DNA from: an uncultured Flavobacteriaceae bacterium
GTDB taxonomy: Bacteria > Bacteroidota > Bacteroidia > Flavobacteriales > Flavobacteriaceae
Assembly: GCA_947502495.1 (NCBI GenBank)
Contig: CANNAC010000001.1
Span: 434,001-498,000 of the forward strand
Direction of reading: 5' to 3'
Length of the DNA: 64,000 nt
In this document: positions 19,294-28,806 of the stretch, one piece after another
Layout: every line of letters starts with the position of its first letter
Numbering within the stretch: the stretch's first letter is position 1
The notes under the pieces: generated by a model
Seen by the model: the letters and a program-made list of their open reading frames with translations, nothing else
Told to the model about the DNA's origin: nothing
Databases searched by the model: none
Program-made: the position numbers and the translations under genes

Positions 19294-22200
19294 ATGAAAA
19301 AAGTATTACAATTTGTTTTTGTATTGTTATATGCAATGCAATTATGTGCGCAGGAAATTCCATCCATAAAAGTAGGAGAAGATAAACTTGGTATCACTTC
19401 ATTAGATATCCAAGTAGAAGTTGTTGGTAATATAGCTACTACAACGTACGACATGCTGTTTTATAATCCTACAAACACCGTATTAGAGGGTGAGTTAGCT
19501 TTTCCTTTAGGTGAAGGTCAAAACGTTTCTAGATTAGCATTAGAAGTTAACGGAAAATTACGCGAAGCCGTTGTTGTAGAGAAAGAACTAGGTAGAGTTG
19601 CTTTTGAAGCCGTTGTAAGGCGAGGAGTAGATCCCGTTTTGCTAGAAAAAGGAACTGGAAATAACTATAAAGCAAGAATTTATCCTATTCCGGCAAAAGG
19701 TTATAAACGTGTAGTTTTGGCACATGAGCAAGAATTAATCTTAAGCGAGGACGCGCATTCTTTTCAATTGCCTTTAGGTTTTAAAAAGAATTTAGATCAT
19801 TTCGCTTTAGAGATGCAAATTTTGGATCAAACAATAGCACCTAAACTGACTAAAGGAACATTAGAAAATTTCAATTTTAATTCTAAGAACGGAAATTATT
19901 ATGCCAAGTTTGAAAAGAAAAATTTTACTCCAGAAGCATCCCTAACTATAAAAATACCACAAGATTATAATGCCAATAAAGTAATTACAAGTAGTGATTA
20001 TTTTTATGTGTATAAAACCATAAAGAATACGGAAAGGTTAAGAGATAAATCTAAAGTTATCACAATCTATTGGGATACTTCACTCTCGATGAAAGATAGA
20101 GATTTGGAAAAAGAATTAGCCTTTTTAGATGCCTACGTTTCTCATTTATCTAATGTAAAAATTAAGTTAGTTAAGTTTAGTAATACGATTACTTTAAATA
20201 AGGATTACAATATTAAAAATGGAGATTGGGATGTTCTTAAAAAGGAATTATTACAGACTACTTATGATGGAGGAACTTCGTATTCATCTTTGTTTTTTAT
20301 AGAAAAATCGGATGAAATTTTATTGTTTTCAGATGGTATGAAGAACTTGAGTGATATGGTAATAAATACAGAACAGCCTGTTTATGTAATCAATAGCATT
20401 ATTAAAGCAAACCATAGCGAGTTAAATAGTATTTGCGAAAGTACAAATGGAAAATATATTAATTTAAAAAAGAAAAGTACAAAAGAATCTTTAACAGATA
20501 TTCAACAACAGTCTTTTAAGTTTTTAGGGTTTGAATCTTCAAATAGTGACTTGGAAATATATCCTAAAAAAGGAATTACTGTAGATTCTGATTTTTCAAT
20601 TGCAGGGAAAAACTTTAAAGATAAGGATGCTATAACGTTGCTTTTTGGCTATGGGAATTCCATAACAGAAAGAGAAACTATTACCATTAATAATACCATA
20701 TTTAATCGTTTGGTACAAAGAATATGGGCACAGAAGAAATTAGATGTATTACAAGAAGATAGTGATATAAATAAAGACGAAATCATTATACATAGTAAAC
20801 AGTATAGTTTAGTTAGTAATCATACTTCTTTAATTGTTTTAGAGCGCGTTTTGGATTATGTGAAATATAGAATTACGCCACCTGAAGAGTTATTAGAAGA
20901 ATACAACCGAATTATTAATAGAAATAGTAAGCGAGTAGTTTCTGTGCAAACAGACCAGACTATAGAAACAGAAAATGGAGATGTTTCTAGTACTACTTCA
21001 AATCTTTCAGGAAATATTACAGGAACGATTGCGGATGAAAACGGATTGCCTTTACCAACAGCAACCATAATAATTGAAGGTACAAGTACAGGAACTTCAA
21101 CCGATTTTGATGGTAACTATGCTATTAATGCGAGCCCAGAAGATACGTTAATCATTTCTTATGTAGGTTATGGTAACAGTGCTGTTACCGTTGGATCCGG
21201 GACTATTATTAACGTTTCCTTACAGCCGGATAATTCTTTAGACGAAGTTGTGGTAACTGCTTTAGGTATGAAGAAGGAAGCAAAAGCTATTGGTTATGCT
21301 GTAGAAAGAGTGAGTAGTGAAGAAATCAATGATTCGGGCGAAAGTAATTTTGTTAATGCCTTAACGGGAAAAGTTGCTGGTCTGCAAATAGCAAATAATA
21401 GAGGTAGTGTTGGTGCTTCTTCTAGAATTGTTTTAAGAGGAAATTCTAGCCTTTCTGGAAGTAATGAGCCTTTATATGTAGTGGATGGCGTTCCTTTAGA
21501 TAACAGCAGTTTTGTAGGTTTAGACAATAATAGAATAAGAAATTTACCAAATGGTTTATCAGAACTTAATCCGAAAGATATTGAATCTGTAAATGTAATT
21601 AAAGGACCAAGAGCTGGAGCTTTATATGGAATGCGAGGAACAAATGGCGTTATTGTAATTACAACAAAGTCCGGTAGAAGATCGGGGAATAATTTTTTAG
21701 GAACTAGTAATAATAATAATAATAATAATAATGAAAATAGAATTGTTACCCCAATAAGAAATGGATATAAGGGGAAATTAAAGGTGAAACTTCATGCGAA
21801 TAATGAGACTTATATTAAAGAACTAGAAAAAGCTACATCCTTAGAAGATGCATATGCAATGTATCTAAACCAAAGAAGTACCTATAGTAATTTGCCTGCT
21901 TATTATATAGACGTATATGATTATTTTAAAAAATGGAATAATAAAGACATTGGTTTAAGAATCCTTACCAATATTGCCGAAATGGACTTTGCTAATTATG
22001 AATTACTTCGTGTTTTCGCTTATAAATTAGAAGAAACAAATAACTATGGATTGGCTAGTTTTATTTATAATCAAGTATTAAAATTAAGACCTGAAGATGC
22101 ACAATCTTACAGAGATTTAGCTTTAGCTTATCATGAAGTTGGTTTTAAACAGGAGTCCTTTAATTTATTTAATAGCATATTAGATAATAGTATTTATAAA

Positions 22201-22689
22201 AATAATAATAGAAGAAAGTTTGCTGGAATGCAGCGTATTGTTGAAAATGAAATAAATCAACTACTTCAGAATAGTACAGAAATTGAAAAAGAAAAACTGG
22301 AAAAAATAAAAGAAAGAGAAACCGCATTTGATATTAGAATTGTAATAGATTGGAATCATAACGACACCGATATTGATTTGCATATTATTGATCCATTTTT
22401 AGAAGAATGCTTTTACAGTCACCCTAAAACAATTATTGGAGGTGAGATTTCACAAGATATGACACAAGGTTTTGGTCCAGAAGAGTTTACATTACGCAAT
22501 GCTAAAAAAGGAGCATATTATGTAAAAATCAATTATTTTGGGGATAGATATCAAAAATTAGAAAACCCAACTTTCATGAAAGTTACTATGTTTCGAAATT
22601 TTGGAAAAGTAAATCAAACGAAAGAAATTCAAGTTATTAGATTAACTAAAAGAAGAGATAATCAAATAGTTGCTAAACTTATAGTTTAA
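19294..22689 (+). CDS. VIT + vWA + carboxypeptidase-like + TonB plug + TPR-like + DUF2135-like multidomain secreted protein
   Basis: N-terminal VIT-like (FYNPTNTVLEGELAFPLGEGQNVSRLAL); vWA-like (YWDTSLSMKDRD, TYDGGTSYSSLFF); CarboxypepD (ITGTIADENGLPLPTATIIIEGTSTGTSTDFDGNYAI); SusC-type plug (LDEVVVTALG...LYVVDGVPLDNSS...VNVIKGPRAGALYGMRGTNGVIVITTK); C-terminal RIVIDWNHNDTDIDLHI. Confidence 0.85.
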   Translation: MKKVLQFVFVLLYAMQLCAQEIPSIKVGEDKLGITSLDIQVEVVGNIATTTYDMLFYNPTNTVLEGELAFPLGEGQNVSRLALEVNGKLREAVVVEKELGRVAFEAVVRRGVDPVLLEKGTGNNYKARIYPIPAKGYKRVVLAHEQELILSEDAHSFQLPLGFKKNLDHFALEMQILDQTIAPKLTKGTLENFNFNSKNGNYYAKFEKKNFTPEASLTIKIPQDYNANKVITSSDYFYVYKTIKNTERLRDKSKVITIYWDTSLSMKDRDLEKELAFLDAYVSHLSNVKIKLVKFSNTITLNKDYNIKNGDWDVLKKELLQTTYDGGTSYSSLFFIEKSDEILLFSDGMKNLSDMVINTEQPVYVINSIIKANHSELNSICESTNGKYINLKKKSTKESLTDIQQQSFKFLGFESSNSDLEIYPKKGITVDSDFSIAGKNFKDKDAITLLFGYGNSITERETITINNTIFNRLVQRIWAQKKLDVLQEDSDINKDEIIIHSKQYSLVSNHTSLIVLERVLDYVKYRITPPEELLEEYNRIINRNSKRVVSVQTDQTIETENGDVSSTTSNLSGNITGTIADENGLPLPTATIIIEGTSTGTSTDFDGNYAINASPEDTLIISYVGYGNSAVTVGSGTIINVSLQPDNSLDEVVVTALGMKKEAKAIGYAVERVSSEEINDSGESNFVNALTGKVAGLQIANNRGSVGASSRIVLRGNSSLSGSNEPLYVVDGVPLDNSSFVGLDNNRIRNLPNGLSELNPKDIESVNVIKGPRAGALYGMRGTNGVIVITTKSGRRSGNNFLGTSNNNNNNNNENRIVTPIRNGYKGKLKVKLHANNETYIKELEKATSLEDAYAMYLNQRSTYSNLPAYYIDVYDYFKKWNNKDIGLRILTNIAEMDFANYELLRVFAYKLEETNNYGLASFIYNQVLKLRPEDAQSYRDLALAYHEVGFKQESFNLFNSILDNSIYKNNNRRKFAGMQRIVENEINQLLQNSTEIEKEKLEKIKERETAFDIRIVIDWNHNDTDIDLHIIDPFLEECFYSHPKTIIGGEISQDMTQGFGPEEFTLRNAKKGAYYVKINYFGDRYQKLENPTFMKVTMFRNFGKVNQTKEIQVIRLTKRRDNQIVAKLIV

Positions 22690-22702
22690 ATAAATGTGAA
22701 AT

Positions 22703-22746
22703 AAAAGCGACCATACTTATTTGATAAAGTATGGTCGCTTTTTTTT
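22703..22746. terminator. Bidirectional hairpin terminator between convergent genes
   Basis: AAGCGACCATACTTatttgatAAAGTATGGTCGCTTTTTTTT. Confidence 0.85.
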
Positions 22747-22775
22747 ATTTTCTTTCTTTCTGTTTAAGAAAAATA

Positions 22776-24404
22776 TTATACCTGCAAAACACCTAAATTA
22801 AATTTCTTTTCAATAGGCGAGTGGTCTGCAGCTTCAATTCCCATACTAATCCATGTTCTAGTATCTAAAGGGTTTATCACGGCATCGGTCCATATTCTAG
22901 CAGCCGCATAATACGGAGATACTTGATTATCGTATCTGTCTTTTATTTTATTAAAAAGTTCCGCTTCTTTTTCCGGAGTAATTTTTTCACCTTTCTTTTC
23001 TAAGGAAGCTTTTTCAATTTGCAGTAATACTTTAGCAGCAGAATTTCCACTCATAACAGCAAGTTCTGCACTTGGCCAAGCGACAATAAGTCTTGGGTCG
23101 TATGCTTTTCCACACATGGCATAATTTCCTGCTCCATACGAGTTTCCAAGAATAATGGTGAATTTGGGCACCACGCTATTACTAACAGCATTAACCATTT
23201 TGGCACCGTCTTTAATGATTCCTCCGTGTTCCGATTTACTTCCAACCATAAACCCAGTAACGTCTTGTAAAAAGACTAACGGAATTTTCTTCTGGTTGCA
23301 ATTCGCAATAAATCGCGTAGACTTATCGGCACTATCGTTATAGATTACACCACCAAATTGCATTTCGCCTTTGGCATTTTTAACTAGTTTACGCTGGTTG
23401 GCAACAATACCAACAGCCCAACCATCAATTCTTGCATATGCTGTAATAATTGTTTTTCCGTAGCCAGCTTTGTATTCATCAAACTCACTATTATCTACCA
23501 AACGTTTAATAATTTCGTACATATCATATTGATCGGCACGACTTTTTGGTAAAATCCCGTAAATATCTTCTTGGTTTTCAATAGGTTTTATTGCTTTTAC
23601 TCTGTTAAAACCAGCTTTATCATAATCGCCAATTTTATCCATGATACGTTTAATCGTATCTAAAGCATCTTTATCATCCTTCGATTTATAATCGGTAACA
23701 CCAGAGATTTCACAATGTGTAGTTGCGCCACCAAGCGTTTCATTATCGATACTTTCTCCAATTGCAGCTTTTACTAAATAGCTTCCAGCAAGAAAAATAC
23801 TTCCTGTTTTATCTACAATTAAAGCTTCATCACTCATAATTGGTAAATATGCGCCTCCAGCAACACAGCTTCCCATAATAGCAGAAATTTGCGTAATTCC
23901 CATGCTACTCATTATGGCATTATTTCTAAAAATACGTCCGAAATGTTCTTTATCTGGAAAAATTTCGTCTTGCATTGGTAAATAAACACCTGCAGAATCT
24001 ACCAAGTATATTATTGGTAATCGGTTTTCAATAGAAATTTCTTGCGCGCGTAAATTCTTCTTTCCTGTAATAGGAAACCAAGCTCCAGCTTTTACCGTAG
24101 CATCATTTGCAACAACAATACATTGCTTTCCTTTTACATATCCTATTTTAACGATAACTCCACCAGAGGGACATCCACCATGTTCTGCATACATATCTTC
24201 TCCTGCAAAAGCTCCAATTTCAATAGATTTAGCTTTAGAATCTAGCAAGTAATCTACGCGCTCTCTAGCACTCATTTTACCTTTAGCATGTTGTTTGTCT
24301 ATTCGTTTTTGTCCGCCACCAAGTTTGACTTTAGCAAAACGTTTGGTTAAATCGGAAACTAGAAGTTTATTGTGATCTTCGTTTTTATTGAAATTGATAT
24401 CCAT
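22776..24404 (-). CDS. Acyl-CoA carboxylase carboxyltransferase (beta) subunit, propionyl/methylcrotonyl-CoA carboxylase type
   Basis: KGKMSARERVDYLLD, SAGVYLPMQDEIFPDKEHFGRIF, NSYGAGNYAMCGKAYDPR. Confidence 0.93.
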   Translation of the reverse strand: MDINFNKNEDHNKLLVSDLTKRFAKVKLGGGQKRIDKQHAKGKMSARERVDYLLDSKAKSIEIGAFAGEDMYAEHGGCPSGGVIVKIGYVKGKQCIVVANDATVKAGAWFPITGKKNLRAQEISIENRLPIIYLVDSAGVYLPMQDEIFPDKEHFGRIFRNNAIMSSMGITQISAIMGSCVAGGAYLPIMSDEALIVDKTGSIFLAGSYLVKAAIGESIDNETLGGATTHCEISGVTDYKSKDDKDALDTIKRIMDKIGDYDKAGFNRVKAIKPIENQEDIYGILPKSRADQYDMYEIIKRLVDNSEFDEYKAGYGKTIITAYARIDGWAVGIVANQRKLVKNAKGEMQFGGVIYNDSADKSTRFIANCNQKKIPLVFLQDVTGFMVGSKSEHGGIIKDGAKMVNAVSNSVVPKFTIILGNSYGAGNYAMCGKAYDPRLIVAWPSAELAVMSGNSAAKVLLQIEKASLEKKGEKITPEKEAELFNKIKDRYDNQVSPYYAAARIWTDAVINPLDTRTWISMGIEAADHSPIEKKFNLGVLQV

Positions 24405-24487
24405 GAATAAGAATTATTTGCTACGAATTTACAAAACCAAAGCTTGTATAAAAAGTGAATGTTTTGTTAAATAATATTACATGGAAA

Positions 24488-24527
24488 TATTTACCTAGGT
24501 AAATAAAATTATTTTGTTATATATTTG
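24488..24527 (+). promoter_or_regulatory. Candidate operator (18-bp perfect palindrome) plus Bacteroidota -7 element TATATTTG
   Basis: TATTTACCTAGGTAAATA at 24488-24505; TATATTTG at 24520-24527; upstream of the DoxX-like gene. Confidence 0.65.
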
Positions 24528-24549
24528 CACGAACTAAATCAAACTAAAA

Positions 24550-24906
24550 ATGAAAAGAGATAAAATTATTTTTTACGTAGCTACGGGATTATTAACCTTA
24601 ATCATGTTGTTTTCGGTGAACATGTATTTTTTTAAACATGACGATGTAGCGCAAATGTTTATTAATTTCGGATATCCAAGTTATATAATATATCCTTATG
24701 CAGTAGCTAAGTTGTTAGGGTTGTTTGCTATTTGGAATCCTAATTTTAAAGTAATAAAAGAATGGGCGTATGCAGGTTTCTTTTTTGCATTTATTCTAGC
24801 CTTTTTCGCACATTACATGATAGGTGATGGCGGACAAACAGCAGCTTTAGTCGCTTTTATTCTGTTAATTATCTCTTATATTTTTAATAAAAAAACACAA
24901 AACTAG
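24550..24906 (+). CDS. DoxX-like family membrane protein
   Basis: Four TM segments; FFKHDDVAQMFINFGYPSYIIYPYAVAKLLGLFAI. Confidence 0.82.
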   Translation: MKRDKIIFYVATGLLTLIMLFSVNMYFFKHDDVAQMFINFGYPSYIIYPYAVAKLLGLFAIWNPNFKVIKEWAYAGFFFAFILAFFAHYMIGDGGQTAALVAFILLIISYIFNKKTQN

Positions 24907-25007
24907 TGCAAAACAAGCATGTTAATAATGATATCCATCCAAAAAAGGATTCGCGGTGAAAACATGACAACATTAATAAAACATTAATAAAACATAAATA
25001 GAAACAC

Positions 25008-25538
25008 ATGAAAAATATCATAGCATTTGCAGGGAGTAACAGTAAGCAATCTATAAACAAACAGTTAGCAAGGTATGCGGCAAACCTAGTTACAGATGCG
25101 CAAGTAGAAGTATTAGATCTTAATGATTTTGAATTACCACTTTACGGAATCGATTACGAAACCGAGCATGGTATTCCAGAGAACGCTAAAGTGTTTTTAG
25201 AGAAAATAAAATCTTCAGATGGGATTGTTCTTTCCTTAGCAGAACATAATGGTGCCTATGCAACGGTATTTAAAAATATCTTTGATTGGATGTCTAGAAT
25301 CGACGGAAAATTATGGAGTAAAAAACCAATGTTACTTATGGCTACATCTCCAGGAGGTAGAGGCGGATCTAGTGTTTTAGAAATCGCTAAAGGACGTTTT
25401 CCTTTTATGGGTGGGAATATTATTGCTGATTTCTCATTGCCCTTGTTTACCGCTAATTTTTCCGAAGAAAAGATTATAAATGAAATTCTAAAGGAAGAAT
25501 TACTTAATAAGGTTGCGCTATTTTCTAAAGCATTATAA
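25008..25538 (+). CDS. NAD(P)H-dependent FMN reductase-like flavoprotein
   Basis: AFAGSNSKQSINKQLA, GIVLSLAEHNGAYATVFKNIFDW, SPGGRGG. Confidence 0.9.
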   Translation: MKNIIAFAGSNSKQSINKQLARYAANLVTDAQVEVLDLNDFELPLYGIDYETEHGIPENAKVFLEKIKSSDGIVLSLAEHNGAYATVFKNIFDWMSRIDGKLWSKKPMLLMATSPGGRGGSSVLEIAKGRFPFMGGNIIADFSLPLFTANFSEEKIINEILKEELLNKVALFSKAL

Positions 25539-25581
25539 TTATGAAGTAATCCTTCATATCGATTAGCTTAAACATAAAATC

Positions 25582-26019
25582 ATGGGAAACATTTCTAAAG
25601 ATATTAACTCCACATTTCCAAATCATAAAGTGAAAGCGATGCTTAACATTATGTTTACAGCAAATTGGATTAATAGTTATCAAAATTCATTTTTCAAACC
25701 TTTTAAAATATCGTCACAGCAATATAATATTTTACGAATTTTAAAAGGAGCAGAAGAACCTGTAAAGGTACAAACCATTAAGGAGCGAATGATTGATAGA
25801 TCTCCTAACACAACGCGTTTAATGGATAAGCTTTGTGCTAAAGATCTCATCGAACGTATAGCTTGTTCCGGTGATAGAAGAGTGGTGCATATTAAAATTA
25901 CAGCAGAAGGATTACGTCTGCTAGACGCTATTTCGAAAACAAATCGAAAAGATTTACTAGAAAACTTAACGGAAGCAGAAGCATCTCAATTGAGTGATTT
26001 GTTAGATAAAATTAGATAA
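25582..26019 (+). CDS. MarR family transcriptional regulator
   Basis: SSQQYNILRILKG...RMIDRSPNTTRLMDKLCAKDLIER...GDRRVVHIKIT. Confidence 0.93.
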   Translation: MGNISKDINSTFPNHKVKAMLNIMFTANWINSYQNSFFKPFKISSQQYNILRILKGAEEPVKVQTIKERMIDRSPNTTRLMDKLCAKDLIERIACSGDRRVVHIKITAEGLRLLDAISKTNRKDLLENLTEAEASQLSDLLDKIR

Positions 26020-26207
26020 TTTGATATGGATTGTTCATCCTAAATAGGATGTCATTCATACGATGTATATGCATAGAAAAATGACAAATAAATCAAAAAA
26101 ACGTGTGTGTAGTCGGTACTAGGAATGTTGGAAAAGTAGTACGTTTTAAAATGAAACATAAAGTAGATTCGGTTTTACGCTTCTTAGAAGTTTCTGTAAT
26201 TTAAATT

Positions 26208-26232
26208 AAGCATCTATTTAGGATGCTTTTTT
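26208..26232 (+). terminator. Hairpin terminator
   Basis: AAGCATCtatttaGGATGCTTTTTTT. Confidence 0.7.
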
Positions 26233-26282
26233 TATACAAAATAGCGATATTTGTATTTACTAACTAAAAATTGAAATAGAAA

Positions 26283-26465
26283 ATGGCTATGAATAAAAAT
26301 ACAGTATTAGCTTGGGCTACATGGATTATGATTTTTGTAGGTTTAGCACTAATTGCCTTAGGCGCATTTAGATATGATGATGTAGCAGGATGGGGATTCG
26401 CGGCAGTAGGAATTGGATTTTTTGCAATTGCATGGGTATTTAATGCTTTAAAAGGAAGAATGTAA
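26283..26465 (+). CDS. Small conserved membrane protein (resembles CAL67264 family)
   Basis: 60 aa with two TM segments; family name from memory only. Confidence 0.7.
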   Translation: MAMNKNTVLAWATWIMIFVGLALIALGAFRYDDVAGWGFAAVGIGFFAIAWVFNALKGRM

Positions 26466-26531
26466 TTCTGCCTTATTAACTAAATTTAAGAATAAAAAAA
26501 AATATCAATAAACTATATAACGTAAAATATT

Positions 26532-28223
26532 ATGAGTGACGATAAAAAAGTAATCTTTTCTATGTCTGGTTTAACCAAGACATTTCAAAGTGCACAAACA
26601 CCAGTTTTAAAAAATATTTATTTAAGCTTCTTTTATGGAGCAAAAATTGGAATATTAGGACTTAACGGTTCTGGTAAATCTACTTTGCTTAAAATTATTG
26701 CAGGAGTAGATAAAAACTATCAGGGAGATGTAGTATTTTCTCCTGGTTACACCGTTGGTTACTTAGAGCAAGAACCACAACTAGACGAAGATAAAACCGT
26801 TATGGAAATCGTTAGAGAAGGAGCGGCGGAAACCGTTGCAATTCTGGATGAATATAACAGTATTAACGATCAGTTTGGTTTAGAGGAAGTATATAGCGAT
26901 GCCGATAAAATGGAAAAGCTAATGAACCGTCAAGCAGTGCTTCAAGATCAAATTGATGCTGCTAATGCTTGGGAATTAGATACCAAACTAGAAATTGCAA
27001 TGGATGCTTTGCGTACTCCAGATGGAGACAAAAAGATAAGTGTACTTTCTGGTGGAGAGCGTCGTAGAGTTGCTTTATGTCGTTTGCTTTTACAAGAACC
27101 AGATGTATTACTATTAGATGAGCCAACCAATCACTTGGATGCAGAATCGGTACATTGGTTAGAGCACCATTTAGCGCAATATAAAGGAACTGTAATTGCG
27201 GTAACGCACGATAGATACTTTTTAGATAATGTAGCAGGTTGGATTTTAGAACTAGATAGAGGGGAAGGAATTCCTTGGAAAGGAAATTACTCTTCTTGGT
27301 TAGATCAAAAGTCAAAACGTATGGCGAAAGAAAGCAAAACAGCTTCTAAGCGTCAAAAAACACTAGAACGTGAGTTAGAATGGGTGCGTCAAGGAGCAAA
27401 AGGTCGTCAAACCAAACAGAAAGCGCGTTTAAAGAATTACGATAAATTAATGAGTCAAGATCAAAAACAACTTGACGAAAAATTAGAAATCTATATACCA
27501 AATGGACCTCGTTTAGGAACAAATGTTATTGATTCTGTTGGTATTAGTAAAGCGTACGATGATAAACTACTTTATGAAGATTTAAACTTCAGCTTACCGC
27601 AAGCTGGTATTGTTGGTGTTATTGGTCCTAATGGAGCTGGTAAAACAACGATCTTCCGTATGATTATGGGAGAAGAAACACCAGACAAAGGAGAATTTAA
27701 AGTCGGAGAAACAGCTAAGATTGCATACGTAGATCAAAAGCATTCTAATATAGATCCTGAAAAAACAATTTGGCAAAATTTTAGTGACGAGCAAGAATTG
27801 GTAATGATGGGAGGAAAAGAAGTGAATTCTAGAGCATACTTAAGCCGATTTAACTTTTCTGGTGGCGAGCAAAACAAAAAAGTAAAACTACTTTCAGGTG
27901 GGGAACGTAACCGTTTACACCTTGCAATGACGCTTAAAGAAGAAGGAAACGTATTACTTTTAGATGAGCCAACCAATGATTTAGATGTAAATACATTACG
28001 TGCATTAGAAGAAGGTTTAGAAAACTTTGCTGGTTGTGCTGTAGTAATTAGTCACGATAGATGGTTTTTAGATAGAATTTGTACACACATTCTTGCTTTT
28101 GAAGGAGATAGTCAAGTCTATTTCTTTGAAGGTGGATTTAGTGAATACGAAGAAAATAAAAAGAAACGTCTTGGTGGTGATTTAATGCCAAAACGAATTA
28201 AGTATAAAAAGTTAGTAAGATAA
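26532..28223 (+). CDS. ettA: Energy-dependent translational throttle protein EttA (ABC-F)
   Basis: Two ABC cassettes (GLNGSGKSTLLK, LSGGERRRVALCRLLL; GPNGAGKTTIFR, LSGGERNRLHLAMTL). Confidence 0.95.
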   Translation: MSDDKKVIFSMSGLTKTFQSAQTPVLKNIYLSFFYGAKIGILGLNGSGKSTLLKIIAGVDKNYQGDVVFSPGYTVGYLEQEPQLDEDKTVMEIVREGAAETVAILDEYNSINDQFGLEEVYSDADKMEKLMNRQAVLQDQIDAANAWELDTKLEIAMDALRTPDGDKKISVLSGGERRRVALCRLLLQEPDVLLLDEPTNHLDAESVHWLEHHLAQYKGTVIAVTHDRYFLDNVAGWILELDRGEGIPWKGNYSSWLDQKSKRMAKESKTASKRQKTLERELEWVRQGAKGRQTKQKARLKNYDKLMSQDQKQLDEKLEIYIPNGPRLGTNVIDSVGISKAYDDKLLYEDLNFSLPQAGIVGVIGPNGAGKTTIFRMIMGEETPDKGEFKVGETAKIAYVDQKHSNIDPEKTIWQNFSDEQELVMMGGKEVNSRAYLSRFNFSGGEQNKKVKLLSGGERNRLHLAMTLKEEGNVLLLDEPTNDLDVNTLRALEEGLENFAGCAVVISHDRWFLDRICTHILAFEGDSQVYFFEGGFSEYEENKKKRLGGDLMPKRIKYKKLVR

Positions 28224-28246
28224 TATCAAACGACTTTATGGAAAAC

Positions 28247-28276
28247 AAAAAAACCTGCATTTAGCAGGTTTTTTTT
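28247..28276. terminator. Hairpin terminator
   Basis: AAAAAACCTGCatttaGCAGGTTTTTTTT. Confidence 0.85.
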
Positions 28277-28281
28277 ATTCT

Positions 28282-28482
28282 TTATTTTGTGTACAAATGA
28301 CCGGAGCCCAATTTGTAATCTGCAATATTTGTAAGATCATTTATTTCGGTAATACTTTTGTCAAAAGTATCTAGTTCGCGTAATATATCTGCTTCGTGTT
28401 CGTAAGTATATAAGTCTTTCTTTATGAAAAAAGCTAAAACTAAGAACGCAACAACAAAAATTGTAGTGCATATAACTGCCAT
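28282..28482 (-). CDS. Small single-TM protein
   Basis: N-terminal TM; C-terminus DYKLGSGHLYTK similar to its neighbour. Confidence 0.65.
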   Translation of the reverse strand: MAVICTTIFVVAFLVLAFFIKKDLYTYEHEADILRELDTFDKSITEINDLTNIADYKLGSGHLYTK

Positions 28483-28485
28483 TCT

Positions 28486-28722
28486 TTATTCTTTTTTTGT
28501 GTTATTACTATACATGTGTCCTTCTGTAAAATCGGTATATTCTTTATCCTCATCATCCAATAAATGATCGGTAGCTTTCATCAGTTTTTCGTTTTCTGAT
28601 TTCAATTTATAGGACTTTCTTAAAACGAGAATTAATACAATAGAAAAGAAAATAACGCTAATACTTAAAAGAGTAACAACACTAGTTTGTTTTATTAAAG
28701 CAATAAAATGTGAAGTAACCAT
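28486..28722 (-). CDS. Small single-TM protein
   Basis: One TM; C-terminus YTDFTEGHMYSNN. Confidence 0.65.
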   Translation of the reverse strand: MVTSHFIALIKQTSVVTLLSISVIFFSIVLILVLRKSYKLKSENEKLMKATDHLLDDEDKEYTDFTEGHMYSNNTKKE

Positions 28723-28806
28723 GATTAGCTATCGATTGTGTTTCTGGGGATAATCTGCTTCAAATATATAAAAAACATTTTAAGTAATGTGTTCATTATT
28801 AAATTA

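Noticed and set aside
24961-25005. Short repeated ACATTAATAAA in the spacer before the FMN reductase
   Set aside because: Only about two to three imperfect 11-bp copies in AT-rich sequence; not distinguishable from chance.
26090-26207. Possible short ORF or gene remnant (...VVGTRNVGKVVRFKMKHKVDSVLRFLEVSVI*) before a terminator
   Set aside because: Too short, start codon unclear and no similarity I can recognise.
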